Source: Dioscorea cayenensis subsp. rotundata (lineage: Eukaryota > Streptophyta > Magnoliopsida > Dioscoreales > Dioscoreaceae). Taken from it: DNA of 64,000 bases. The translations under genes were made by a program, and so were the position numbers. Shown here piece by piece: positions 23,657 through 35,500 of this stretch (position 1 is the first letter of the stretch; every line of letters begins with the position of its first letter). Below the pieces are notes generated by a model. It saw nothing but the letters and a program-made list of their open reading frames with translations. It did not search any database and was not told the origin of the DNA. The stretch is from positions 744,001 through 808,000 of the forward strand of contig NC_052475.1 in NCBI RefSeq assembly GCF_009730915.1, in the 5' to 3' direction.

Positions 23657-24115
23657 ATGTCGACTGTTGCACTCCCAACTGTTTCCACCTTCAAAGGTTG
23701 TGTGAAAAGCCAGGGACCCTCTTTGCTGCTCAGGAGATCACCATCCTCTCTCAGCTTCTCCAAGAGCTACTCAAAATCTTTTGGTCTAAAGTCATCCAAT
23801 GGCTTCAGGGCAACAGCAATGTCAGTTTACAAGGTGAAGCTCATTGGACCAGATGGTCAACAGCATGAATTTGATGCCCCTGATGACACGTACATTCTTG
23901 ACGCAGCTGAGACCGCGGGGGTAGAGTTACCGTACTCGTGCCGTGCTGGTGCATGTTCTACTTGTGCCGGGCAGCTGAAATCTGGCGATGTGGATCAATC
24001 TGATGGATCATTCCTTGATGACTCACAGATGAGCAAAGGCTACATCCTGACTTGTGTCTCCTACCCAAGATCTGACTGCATCATTCACACTCACAAGGAA
24101 GGTGAACTCTATTGA
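23657..24115 (+). CDS. Plant-type [2Fe-2S] ferredoxin, plastid
   Basis: One uninterrupted coding exon of 152 residues. Residues 1 to about 54 form a serine-rich plastid transit peptide; the mature protein begins near [13 protein letters not shown]. The iron-sulfur ligands are all present: Cys95, Cys100, Cys103 ([14 protein letters not shown]) and Cys133 (ILTCVSYP). The C-terminus HKEGELY fits the family. Ferredoxin carries single electrons in the stroma from photosystem I (or from FNR in roots) to FNR, nitrite reductase, thioredoxin reductase and other enzymes. I cannot tell leaf from root isoform with confidence. An earlier in-frame ATG at 23582 adds an unlikely N-terminus and probably lies in the leader intron. 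Confidence 0.95.
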   Translation: MSTVALPTVSTFKGCVKSQGPSLLLRRSPSSLSFSKSYSKSFGLKSSNGFRATAMSVYKVKLIGPDGQQHEFDAPDDTYILDAAETAGVELPYSCRAGACSTCAGQLKSGDVDQSDGSFLDDSQMSKGYILTCVSYPRSDCIIHTHKEGELY

Positions 24116-25472
24116 ATCTTCATGCAATGGAACTTTCATTTTAATCCTGTTTCTCTGAACTTTTCAGTACTTGTAAACCCAGAAAACTCAGCTGGTTATT
24201 GTCGGTAATTTTTTCCATGTCGACCATGCAACTCTTATTGTTCAGTTTTCTTGTATTACTGCTTTCTCCAGTCAATGTTAGACCATTGAATGAAATTTAA
24301 TATCAACTTAATTAGTGGCAATCTTGCATGTTGGATTTGATTTTTCTTGCTTTACTGCTGCTGAATATTGACAAAGTAATGAGGAAAGATACAGGTACTT
24401 ATTGTTTTGATTAATCACCTGCACCGAAGCAGACAAGATAATAGATTTTATTGGCGGCAATTTGTCAATGTCTGGATGCCTGGACACCGAAAGAGAGAGT
24501 TATTGACTGATATTTAAAGAGATCTCTCACATTCAGCTAGAGAAATAAAGCTGGGAGTTGGAATAAAGAGCTACAAGTTGAAGAAAAGAACAGGCTTGTG
24601 TGGCCACAGAATAGAAAAGAAGTTGCTTTCATTGAATTAATCTTTGTGTGAGCAGAGTAAAGGTGGTACAAGAATCAAAAAACCAAGTTGGAGAGAATCA
24701 ATAAGAAAGAAAGACAGTGAAAAGGTGACCATGATTTTTGGAAATTCCCCAATATAATAGGAGCCTTCTTTTTATTGCTGATCAATAACACAAGCAATCA
24801 AACTTTTAACTCTTTTGTTTTTATGGAAGTTGCTCTTTTGTGACATGGCTGTGATGGGGATTGTCCAAAGCTACAGCTCGGACAGGATAAGGCCTTGCCT
24901 GTTGTGAATATGGTCCTATTCCTTCACCATTAATCCTCTCTGCCTTCCAAGCAAACAACTTTGTTCAACTTTTGGGTGCTTATAATGCAGTCCCTTTCTT
25001 GCCCCCCATCCGTTCCATTTTCCATATTAAATACATAAATAATGGATCTCTTTTATCTCCGATGATTTCTCAACAAATACTTTGTTTATTAATTTAGTCA
25101 GTTGTCATATGAGGGGCCTCATACAATTCTAGAGGGAAAAAAATCCCCATTTTTATATAAAATTATAAACAGTGAATAAATAGTATTATTACAATAATAT
25201 TATCGATATAGGAGTTTGATTATGTATATGTTCATTTATCATTTTTATAATATTTTACTGCACTAAATAGAGGATTAAACACACGGGGAAGCTCATGCAC
25301 AGCGAACTCATAGCTGACGTGGTATGGAAATGCCATGCTAGGCAGCCGGAACCCATGTCTTGAAAGCCACGTAAGATCTGACTCAAAACCTGGTCACAAA
25401 ACGTCAACTAAATCTCGACCAGGGCCCTCATAAGTTCGAAATTCCCGCAGTACCTTTTTGAACACACACATT
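24116..25472. other. Ferredoxin 3' UTR and intergenic spacer
   Basis: The first 200 bases are 3' UTR. The remainder has no reading frame that looks coding and no clear repeat; it becomes very AT-rich around 25140-25260. Confidence 0.5.
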
Positions 25473-25610
25473 ACACGTGTCAATCATCCATTCGTTAATA
25501 TCCCTGTATATTTTAATTACCCGGTAGAAAAACCAGTAATAAGGCTGCAACAGACACGTGTCAGTCAGAGTTCTATAAACCTCCGGTTTCTGGAGAATAT
25601 TATTTAAAGG
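25473..25610 (+). promoter_or_regulatory. Promoter of the GH17 gene with two palindromic ABRE/G-box motifs
   Basis: The motif ACACGTGTC occurs twice, at 25473-25481 and 25554-25562. Its ACGTGTC core is the ABA-response element bound by group A bZIP factors; paired copies are typical of ABA or stress control. A TATA-like TATTTAAAG lies at 25601-25609, about 70 bases before the start codon. ABA control is inferred. Confidence 0.5.
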
Positions 25611-25676
25611 GCGTGACCAGAGGAGTCGGTTACAGTGTGATCGATTCTTTGAGAGAGCTTGTTTGAGCTCCAGAGA

Positions 25677-27987
25677 ATGGCAATGGAGAAGAACCGCGTT
25701 TTCTCACTGCTCATCGTACTGGTGCTCTGGTTCATGATCTCAGGTGAGTTTTCTCTTCTTCTCGCCTTATCAATTGCTAGTGGTTTCAATGCTCTCCGGC
25801 CGCATTGATTGATCTTTGAGATGCATTGGCTTCTTGATTTGCTTCTTGATTGAGTTGGGATTTCATTCTTTTTTGCCTCATTTGTTGATTCAATTTCTCT
25901 CTAAAGTCCGACTGAAGCCAGATGATTAGGTATTACCGTAAATCCGGTTGTTTGTGCTTCAAAAATCACCATCCGATTTGGGGATTTTCATGCTTCTGCT
26001 TGAATCTTTAGGTGTTTATTCTGTCTTTTTTGCGTTTATGTCTCCTGAAAGCGCGTTTATGATAGAAGATGGCTAAGAAGAGTAATTCTTGAAAAGATGA
26101 TAGGAAAAAGGCATTCTTTTTTTACCTAACTTTTTTAATTATTTATAAATTTGAAAGCTTTTCTGAAGATCTAGTTTTATTCAATGAAAAGGAGTTGAGA
26201 AATATATATAAATATATATTATTGCAAGGACAAGCGCCAGCTTACTAAAATGCCCTGGCATGCAGCTTTGTCACGAAGTTCAGAGCTTTTTAAATAATTA
26301 TATCTAAACCAGAGTTTGTATTAACTATGCTGCCTTGAGACTACACGTTAAGGTCGGCAATGCACGTTGTTGTCCACAAATACACACGCCACCATTCTCA
26401 CCAACTTTTTGTCACCATTTCCATTACAATCATTTTCCGTGAGACCTTGGCATATAATTTATTATGCAAGTAATAGACAATAATTTTGAATAGATATTTG
26501 AATGTGGTTTATCTTCTTTTGTTTGTATATATTAAGAAAACTCTAGCTTTCACATGAGCCATAATATTAATTCATATCTACGCATTTTTTTATTATTATT
26601 ATTTTTTTTGATCACTTGCTTGTTGAATTCTATGAATCATGGCAATATGTACAATGTAACAGCGAATCATCTGTGTATATATGTTTTAATAATTCTATTA
26701 ATCATGTTTATGGAATGAACTCAGCATAATAGACACAAGACTTTGGATATACGAATGAGTTAATTAATTTGGATACTGTTCAATTTGCAGGCAAGTTCCT
26801 ACAAACAGCAGAGAGCCTAACAGTGGGGATAAACTATGGGCAGATAGCCAACAACCTCCCATCACCAACGCGCGTCGCAGGGCTCGTCAGCTCCCTAAAC
26901 ATCAGCAAAGTCAAGCTCTACGACGCTGACCCAAACGTCCTTCGCGCCTTCCTCAACTCTCAAGTTGAATTCGTCATCGGCATCGGCAACGAGAACGTTG
27001 CCAACATGACCGACTACTCCAAAGCCCTCTCTTGGGTCCAAAACCACATCCAACCTTACCTTCCCCGCACCCGCATCACCTGCGTTACCGTCGGTAACGA
27101 AGTCTACTCCGGCAACGACACCACCCTCAAATCCAACCTCCTCCCGGCCATGCAATCCATCTACGCTGCTCTCGTTGCTCTCGGCCTCAACAAGCAAGTT
27201 AATGTTACCACTGCCCACTCCGTTGCTATCCTCGGCAACTCCTACCCACCCTCCGCTGGATCCTTCCGATCAGACGTGGCCGAATTCATTCAACCTCTCC
27301 TCAACTTCCATGCCATGGCCAACTCTCCATTCCTCATCAATGTCTACCCTTTCTTCGCTTACAAAGACAACCCGGACTCCATCTCGCTTGACTACGTCCT
27401 TTTTCCGACCAAATTCTGGAATCACCGACCCCAACACCAATCTCAACTATGACAACATGCTGTACGCCCAGGTGGACTCTGTTTACTCGGCGATATCAAC
27501 CATGGGTCACCAAAATATCGACGTGCGGATCTCTGAGACGGGTTGGCCATCTAGAGGCGACCCAGATGAGGTTGGTGCCACGCCGGAGAACGCCGCGATG
27601 TACAACGGTAACCTTTCTCCAGCGAATAGCCATGCAACAAGGCACGCCTTTGAAGCCATCCGTGCCCATTCAAGTATACGTATTCGCATTGTTCAACGAG
27701 AACTTAAAACCCGGTCCCACCTCCGAGAGAAACTACGGTCTCTATTATCCTGATGGCAATCCCGTGTATAACATCGGTTTGAATGGTCGTCTTCCCTCCA
27801 TGTCATCGTCTGCTTCCAATCCCCTGGTAAGCTAGCTAGAGATATATAACAAGTACGCGCATATATCTTAAGTTAATTTCTTCCAATATGTGGTAATTAA
27901 CATGCGCTTTTTGTTTGACTGCAGACCTTGTTGCCTGAGCTAGTACTATTTATGTTGGTGATAGTGACTCTGTTCTGGCAACTTTAG
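25677..27987 (+). CDS. GH17 glucan endo-1,3-beta-glucosidase, reading frame broken twice
   Basis: Exons 25677-25743, 26791-27826 and 27925-27987. The signal peptide spans the first intron, then the GH17 domain begins at LTVGINYGQIANNLPSP. VTVGNEVYSGND carries the acid/base Glu, and VRISETGWPSRGDPDEVGA the nucleophile. The last exon codes for a hydrophobic tail suggesting a GPI anchor, so the product would act on callose at the wall or plasmodesmata. Two extra T bases lie in short T-runs: near 27402, before RPNSG, and near 27617, before LQRIAMQQG. Each shifts the frame while all three frames retain excellent family sequence. The locus is therefore either a very young pseudogene or intact with two sequencing errors. 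The strong conservation beyond both breaks favours error or very recent loss. Confidence 0.85.
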
Positions 27988-28878
27988 TAAAAGAAAAAAA
28001 AGAAAATTATGCTTGAGATGATGGGCGAATAGATGGAGAAGAAGAGGATGGGCACTAACATATACTAGTTCTATTGATGAGGTAAGGTAACGGGGATCTT
28101 TCAATCTATTTAATTGATTTAGTTGTTAGTATAGTGGAAGTCCGAAGGATGATGACGTGACATGGTAATGTTGACGGGGTTCTTAGCAATTTCATCCTTA
28201 TTGATATAGTCCTCCCCGCCGGCAGCCAAATCATCATCAACCTTATCTGCTTATCATTCTCCTTATCCGATGTAAGGTTTGTGGGGCCTCTGGAATAAAG
28301 GATTGATAGGTTACATATATGTGTTGATCATGGAGTCATTTCCAGATTGTGGTTGTGACATTATTATGTGCCCATAACCACAGCATCGATTAACACTCTA
28401 TGGATAGCTTGTCCCACATTTTAAATCGGGAATCCGGTTCTCCAGTATTCACAGTCTTTTAGGTGTGGGTACTGTTAGAAAGCCACCTTGAAATATCTTT
28501 TATTTGATCTCATGGCATCTATAATCCAGCTATACATCTGTGTTCTTCTGCAGGCTCAAAATCATAAATTTACAAAATCACTGGTGCCATCACAACTCAG
28601 TCAAAAGCTTAGAATATCGAGAAGGTCAATTAGACTCTCGCCAATTTGTACAAAATTTATTCATTGTAGTAGCCAGCATTCACAAAAATGAATGTTTGTT
28701 CAATTATTTTTTATGGGCACATTTTTTTAGTTTTTATTCTTCAACTGTTTTCACATTCATAATGTTTAAAAGTTAAAAACAACCTCATGAGTCGTCAATC
28801 CATTCACTCAAATCCCCACTTTAATAATTGATACAAAGATCATATAATAATAACATAGAACAAAAGAGAAATACAACA
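27988..28878. other. GH17 3' UTR and PPR upstream region
   Basis: 3' UTR of the glucanase followed by spacer. No convincing gene; the short reading frames near 28.5 kb have no recognisable content. The PPR leader probably starts near 28800. Confidence 0.5.
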
Positions 28879-31125
28879 ATGGCATTGAGATCTTTAACCA
28901 ATCTAGTAGTTACTCCTCCAACCAAAAACTTAGTCATCATTCTCCGTCTTCTCTCAAACACAAGCGCACACCAAAACCACGATGAAGAAAAGCAAAGCGT
29001 ATCAAACCGCGCGTATTGGACGAAACGAATTCACGGCCTCTGCGCGCAAGACCACAACCCCGACGAAGCCCTGCGCCTTCTCGACCGCCTCCGCCTCCGC
29101 GGCTACCGCCCCGATCCCCTCAACATCGCCAGCATCATCCATGCCCTCTGCGATCTCCATCGCTTCGCCGATGCCCACCGCCGTCTCCTCTTTTCCATCG
29201 CTTCCCTTTGCCTCCCTGATGACCGTACTGCCAACGTCCTCCTTGCCCGCCTCCTCGACGCCCGCACCCCGCTTCCTACTCTCCAAGTCCTAAACTCTCT
29301 CATCGCCGCCAAACCCTCTTTCGTCCCTTCTCTCACCAACTACAACCGCCTCATCGACCAGCTTTCCTCGGATTCCCACCCTTCCGAAGCACGGGACCTC
29401 ATGGTCTCCATGAAAACCCGTGGCCGTCTCCCGAATGCCGTCACTTTCACCGCTCTCATCAATGGTTTCTCTCGATGCGGAGAAATGGATCATGCCCGAC
29501 ACCTGTTCGACGAAATGCTTACGAGTGGCGTTTCACCCAATTCTCTGACATACAGTGTTTTGTTGAAAGGTGTTTTGAAGCAGCGACGAGTTGAACAAGC
29601 TGATGAGTTGATGCGCGAGCTCTGGTCAAGGATGGCAATGGAGAAAGACTCTTCTATCAATAGTGCCGCGTTTGCCAACTTAGTTGATGCATTGTGCCGA
29701 GAAGGGTTCTTCCATGAGGTGTTTAGGATTGCAGAAGAGATGCCACAAGGGAAGTTCGTATGCGAGGAATTCGCATACAGCCAGATGATTGATTCTCTCT
29801 GTGGAGCTGGAAAGCATCACGGAGCATCGAGGATTGTGTATATAATGAGAAAGAGAGGATTTTTTCCAAGCATTGTATCATACAGCTGTATAATTCATGG
29901 ATTAAGCAAGGAAGGGGAGGGAGGTTGTATGAGGGCCTACCAGTTGTTCAAAGAAGGGATTGGATTTGGGTATTCACTACCAGAGCCTACTTACAAAGCC
30001 CTCATTGAAGGCCTTTGCCGACAAAAGGATCTCGATAAGGCTAAGGAGGTGCTTGAATTCATGTTACAGAAGGACGGGGTAGATAACACAAGGATTTACA
30101 ACATGTTTCTCAGTTCTTTACATCTTGTTGATAATCCTAGTGAGCAGCTGAATGTCCTTGTTTTGATGCTTCAAAAGCAATGCCAACCGGATGTGGTCAC
30201 TCTAAATATTGTTATTCATGGCTTCTGTAAGATTGGGAGAGTTAATGAAGCTATCAAGATTTTAGATGATATGTTATCAGGGACTTTTGCTGGTCCGGAT
30301 GTTGTCACGTTTACTGCCATTATCGGAGGCTTGCTAGAAATTGCTAAGCCAAAAGAAGCAGTTGATTTATTGCGTAGAAAAATGGCTGAATGTCAGTGTA
30401 CTCCGAATGTTGTGACATACAATGTTGTCATTGGCGGGTTGTGTAAACTTAAGATGATCGATGAAGCAATGGAGATTTTCAATGAAATGGTGGCTAAAGG
30501 AGTCATTGCTGATTGCACCACCTACACTGTGATCATAGATGGATTATTCAATGCCAGTAGATTAGAGGATGCAAAGAAGTTCTGGGATGAAACAGTATGG
30601 CCTTCAAAGTTGCACAATGATTATGTTTACGCTGCAATCTTCAGGGGGCTTTGCCATTTAGGCGAACTGAATGAAGCTTGTGACTTTCTATATGAACTAG
30701 TGAATTGTGGTGTTACTCCTGGCATTGTGAGTTACAACATCCTCATTGATAATGCCTGTAAGCAGGGTTTGAAGAGAGAGGCTTACCAGATTATGAGTGA
30801 GATAAGAAAGAATGGGCTGGAACCTGATGCTGTGACATGGAGGATATTAGGTAAGTTTCATGAGAAGGAAAGGAAGGCAGAGGATTCAGGTTCAGAATCC
30901 TCCTCAACAATGCGTGAAGATGAGGAATGTGACAATAAGAACGAACAATGTGCAGATACTTTGGAAGGATTAGTGGATCCATCCTTATCCAATGCCCTGT
31001 TTGAAGATAACATTGAGGATGAGAATTGTAAAGCTAGTGAGGGAATTAGACAACAGACTCATTCCAACCAAGAACAAAGAGAACCTCTGTCAAGAATTGC
31101 CAGAAGAGTGTTTGGTTTGTTGTAA
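28879..31125 (+). CDS. P-class pentatricopeptide repeat protein (At3g18020-like)
   Basis: One intronless frame of 748 residues starting MALRSLTNLV; the upstream in-frame ATG at 28828 adds 17 residues and is less likely. The N-terminus is basic and serine/threonine-rich, suggesting a mitochondrial or plastid targeting peptide. From about residue 60 to 660 there are serial 35-residue PPR motifs with the P-class pattern (VTFTALINGFSRCGEMDHA; VTYNVVIGGLCKLKMIDEA; VSYNILIDNACKQGLKREA). The tail is acidic, with no E/DYW editing domain. P-class PPR proteins bind organellar RNA and affect its stability, splicing or translation. The first 600 bases are far more GC-rich than the rest, a 5' gradient typical of monocots. 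The family match is from memory. Confidence 0.92.
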   Translation: MALRSLTNLVVTPPTKNLVIILRLLSNTSAHQNHDEEKQSVSNRAYWTKRIHGLCAQDHNPDEALRLLDRLRLRGYRPDPLNIASIIHALCDLHRFADAHRRLLFSIASLCLPDDRTANVLLARLLDARTPLPTLQVLNSLIAAKPSFVPSLTNYNRLIDQLSSDSHPSEARDLMVSMKTRGRLPNAVTFTALINGFSRCGEMDHARHLFDEMLTSGVSPNSLTYSVLLKGVLKQRRVEQADELMRELWSRMAMEKDSSINSAAFANLVDALCREGFFHEVFRIAEEMPQGKFVCEEFAYSQMIDSLCGAGKHHGASRIVYIMRKRGFFPSIVSYSCIIHGLSKEGEGGCMRAYQLFKEGIGFGYSLPEPTYKALIEGLCRQKDLDKAKEVLEFMLQKDGVDNTRIYNMFLSSLHLVDNPSEQLNVLVLMLQKQCQPDVVTLNIVIHGFCKIGRVNEAIKILDDMLSGTFAGPDVVTFTAIIGGLLEIAKPKEAVDLLRRKMAECQCTPNVVTYNVVIGGLCKLKMIDEAMEIFNEMVAKGVIADCTTYTVIIDGLFNASRLEDAKKFWDETVWPSKLHNDYVYAAIFRGLCHLGELNEACDFLYELVNCGVTPGIVSYNILIDNACKQGLKREAYQIMSEIRKNGLEPDAVTWRILGKFHEKERKAEDSGSESSSTMREDEECDNKNEQCADTLEGLVDPSLSNALFEDNIEDENCKASEGIRQQTHSNQEQREPLSRIARRVFGLL

Positions 31126-32106
31126 GATATGAAAGCTGGTGTGCTGATTAATTAGAAAGGGCCCTTTGATATTCATTATTCATTTGCAATAACCTTGCAA
31201 TTTTTTTGTAGATTGTTCTGATTGAGACTTGTATTGGTATCAAGAAACAGTTAACACTACAAAACAGTTTTTTTTTTTTTCGCTTCTTAAGACGAGATCT
31301 CTGTATGATGCTTGACTTTCTTAACTCGAATTTGAATGACGTCAATGCTGATGGTGTAAATGTTATCCAATTGTTGTAACAGTTGACTTTATTTATCACT
31401 ATGAAAGCACAAGATGTCATTTTATATATCTTTTTCCTGTCGAAACTCGTCCATCTATATATATATATATTGTCATTCTATTTACTTGATAATGTGGGTT
31501 TGAATATCTGTAGCAAGTCTTAATGACAAGGAGGTTTTATTTACATGATGAATGGATTATTTACTCTTTTTCTCATAGGCAACCTACTCTGTATATACTT
31601 TATTGGAATATCAAATTGAAGTGCACCACTAGACAATCAAGTGGATCACTCATCACTCATAAAAATAAAAATTAAAAAAAGAAAGAAAAAAAAAATTTAA
31701 CCTTCAAAAGATCCTTTCAAAGATGAAGCCAGATAGCAGCCATATCTTATATTATAACCTTCATGGCTGAAAATGGAAGCATACTTAGCTATCAAAAATA
31801 GACTCAGTGCTTTCATTCTAATTAATCTCATTTCTTATCCTTAAGTCATTGTTATTCCTATATCACTCCACAAAGACTTTGTCACTCACCTCCATTAGCA
31901 CAAGATCAGGATGAATTGAGACCAGATCATCAAGATAAGGTTTTCACTGAAACATAGTATCTTTCATTGCTTTTCTTTTCCTTTTCTCAACAAGAAAAGA
32001 GAAAGAAAAGAGAAAGATAACCTTGAAGTTGAACACACTATCTTACATGCATGTGTTAGTATATAATCAAAACAGGAAGATCTAAAAACTCTGCCAACTT
32101 TTTATC
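31126..32106. other. Convergent 3' flanks of the PPR and PADRE genes
   Basis: The PPR 3' UTR and the 3' flank of the minus-strand PADRE gene meet here. Simple-sequence (TA)n near 31457-31470. No further gene seen. Confidence 0.5.
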
Positions 32107-32553
32107 TCAGAAAAAATCATGATTTTCTTCAGGAATGCTTTCTAAAGTTGGCTTCCAACTCATGCATCTCTCTTTCTCAATACCATCTCTTCTTTTTGTT
32201 ATTCTCTGAAGCTGAGACATCATGTCATCAAGTGAGACTATTCCTCCATTCTTTATCAACTCTTTCAACTCCTGTTTGCTCAAGACCAACTTAATTCTAA
32301 GCACATCATCTGCATGTCCTGTTTGAGCTAATGGTTTTGTCTCAGGTGGAATGAGATAGTAGAGTTGTCCTGCTGACAAGTATGTCTCTTGATCAAGATG
32401 GCAAATGACAGGGAATGCACTGGAGGAGATTGCATATCCAGGGAAATCTAAGAGCACTTGCTGAACTTTTAATGGTGGTTGATAACTCAGGATCTTCCCA
32501 TCTTTGCTCATAATCTTGATCTCCTTCTTCTCAAGAATCAAACAGTTTCCCAT
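32107..32553 (-). CDS. PADRE-domain (DUF4228) protein
   Basis: A single-exon gene of 148 residues from the preferred start. It opens MGNCLILEKKEIKIMSKDGK: Gly2 and Cys4 form an N-myristoylation/palmitoylation signal, and basic residues follow, so the protein is probably membrane-tethered. The PADRE core follows (VQQVLLDFPGYAI, then LSAGQLYYLIPPE), with the second conserved block LKLVLSKQELKELI-type and a basic tail ending in SIPEENHDFF. PADRE genes respond to pathogens and abiotic stress; their biochemical role is unknown. An in-frame ATG at 32604 would add 17 residues but would hide the myristoylation glycine, so I prefer 32553. Confidence 0.88.
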   Translation of the reverse strand: MGNCLILEKKEIKIMSKDGKILSYQPPLKVQQVLLDFPGYAISSSAFPVICHLDQETYLSAGQLYYLIPPETKPLAQTGHADDVLRIKLVLSKQELKELIKNGGIVSLDDMMSQLQRITKRRDGIEKERCMSWKPTLESIPEENHDFF

Positions 32554-35500
32554 TTTTTTTTTTTCTCTTGTGGAATAGAACTGAGGATATAGGCAGACAG
32601 GCATGGAGAGTGCAATGTAATATGAGGGAAGGGTACTTAAAGGAAAAATTTTAAGATATTGACCCTCTTTTTCTTAGAAACTTCAAAAATACCCTTATAG
32701 GATACATTTCTCTGTTGTAAACTTTAGTACTTAAATGAATTGGAGTTTATTATTATCTTGAATTAATAATAGTCTCTCTTCATTGCGCTGAAGCCAAATA
32801 TCTATTGAGAATTTGAAAACTATCAGATATGTTTGACTAAGTATACTATCAGACGTATTCGGAAAAATTCAAATGATGTTGACTGCTATAATGATCAACA
32901 TTGCTAGTACTTAAATATGATTAATTTTATAATAGTAGGCTTTTACTCTCTTTTTACCAGCGGTGTAAAAGTACCCATAAAGAGAGCAGGATGAAAAAAC
33001 ATGTGTGATTATGAATAACAAATTTTTACTTTCTTTTTACCAGACGTGTAAAGATAATAATAATAAACTACTTTCCAATATTTTACATAATAAAAGAAAA
33101 GTCACCTAACTCAAATATTAGAGGTGAAAAAACATGAGTGACCTGTAAAGATTGATTCATATGCTAAAAATTTGGGTTAGTAAGACAAATAGTTTCAAGT
33201 TCAAATTTTTATGTACATAAAAAATACTTATTAATTATATGACTCTACACTTCGTCTATAATGATTTAGAGCTCGTAGCTCCTAAAAAACTAATGGATCA
33301 ACGACCTAATAACAAACATTAGTAAAAAAAATAAAACTTAATATAACTAATATATTAAAATACATGAAAAAACTACATGTTAAGCTAATTTACCTTCTCC
33401 TACAAGAGATATATAATTAATTAACCTAATAAGAAATGTAAAACTTTTATTATTATTATTTTTTTGTTAATTTATTTAGGTTATGTTTGAGGTTGGTAAA
33501 GGAAGGAGGATAGCATGGAAGGTGAGATCATGAGGTTGCTTTATATGAGACAGGCATGATTCATTGGAGAATTTTGGAAGGATGGAGCTTGGTGGGTGGT
33601 AGAATTATGTTGTCAACTCATTCAACACGCATGCTGTCTCATAGCTTCTTTCTCTCTCTCTCTCTCTCTCTCTCTTCCTTCCAGAGTGGATGAAGAAAGC
33701 GATTCTTTTGGTTTAACTTATTCTCTTTTGTTCTCCTAATTTTTCTCATTGGTGATCATCTCTAAATGCTAGTGGGATCTTCCATTAACCCAACCAAATT
33801 CCCAAAGGCCATTTGAATTTTTCTTCAATTACCATAAAATGCTTGTTTGTGGAATTATATATATCATAGGCAAACCACCAGAAACATTCATGCTATTTAA
33901 GTGCAATGGATTATTACTTGAATGATGAATGAGTAGACCCAAAATCGAATTTTTGGATCGACAGTAATTTATAATATTATAATAGTATTGTTTATTCAAT
34001 GTTCATTGAATCCTTTGCAGAAGGATATTGTTTTTGTCATTTTTAAGACTGTATGGAAGAGAATTTATTGATTTGATTTAGTTCCTGAAAATCATCTGGA
34101 TGTGCACATAATAAGACTTCAATCGTCTGCATCACCATACATATCTGCCTCTTGATAACTTTTTTTATAGGATGGCACATGTCACCTTTATTTAAAAAAA
34201 CATTCATACTATTTATACTTCAATTATGTGTTGAGAGGGATTTTAACCGTTCAACCATTGAGATTTTTATAAGTATCATCTTGGCTTATATGATCAAACC
34301 CCAATGAGTAAAACATTGGATTGTTTTTAATGTAATTATGAATTCAAGAGGAAAAACTAACAATATATATATATATATATTTACTTTTGATCAGGGACAA
34401 GTAATGTTGTGTTTAACTCGTTTTGTTTACCAAATTACCCGTGTTACTTACACAATGCTCTTGTGTATAATTTTGTCTCTCCCTTCACTAAAATCTCCAT
34501 TTCTCATTTTATTTGATTCTCCACTAGTTCATGAGTTGGTGAGAAAAACAAGTGACATTAAAAATGGGGTGCTGTGGTGCTAAGATGTTGATACAATGCA
34601 ATTCAATGGAGTAAAGTGTCACAAAAAAAAGAAAATTGTGGAAAAGCACATCACCTTTCAAATAGAGTTGAAGTAAAAAAGTAATAACACCTTGGAAAAT
34701 GAGTAGATGAACACCATGGCAATTGGCAATTGGCAATTGGCAACAGGCGACACTGAATTGGGACATTGGAACTAAATAATTTGTTGCCCATGTGACATTA
34801 TATGATTGGACAATTAATTTGGAGAGTTTAGTGGGCGGCTCCGTCAGATAATGTTTCTTAACTTGGTAGGGATCTCTGATTAGTTGATGAGATTTACCAT
34901 GGTCTGTTTCCGATTTTCCGTTTTCAGTTTTGACAAATAAAAAAATACTCCACTAAGTAGTTCATGATAGATTAAAGAAGTCACTCTTGTAATTGTTCAG
35001 CAGTTAAAGATAATTGACTGAGTTTACTATAAAAATAAAATAAAATTTAAAGATAGTGTGTTGAATTGTAATAATATTCTTACTGTAAAATTTTCTTGTT
35101 TATTTTTTTAATAAAAATGTTACACATTCTTGTAAGTGTAAAAGCTCTAAGTTTAAAAAATTGTAGTTCATTATCTCATGTTTGTTAGTCAATTTTGTAG
35201 TTCATACTTTATTATTTTTTCAATAAATTATAGTTTATCCACTTTCTATTGAAGAGATTATCAAAAAGATAAACAAATTTAAATATGCACTAGTTATGGT
35301 GGCTTACGAATCTCCTAAGAAAATTCTCTATTTTACAACTCTTGAGAGGTGAAACCACTGTTTCTCCCACAGAAGACCCCTACACTCAGATTAAGAATAG
35401 ACTTATGCTTAATATTGGACCTGAGTGTACAATGCATGAATATTACAGACATAGTACTATCGGGAAAAATTTGAATTATTGCTTTTTCTCTTAGCACTTT

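Noticed and set aside
29002-29502. Overlapping frames in the GC-rich start of the PPR gene
   Set aside because: Only the long 748-residue frame shows PPR motifs; the others are Ala/Pro/Arg-rich shadows.
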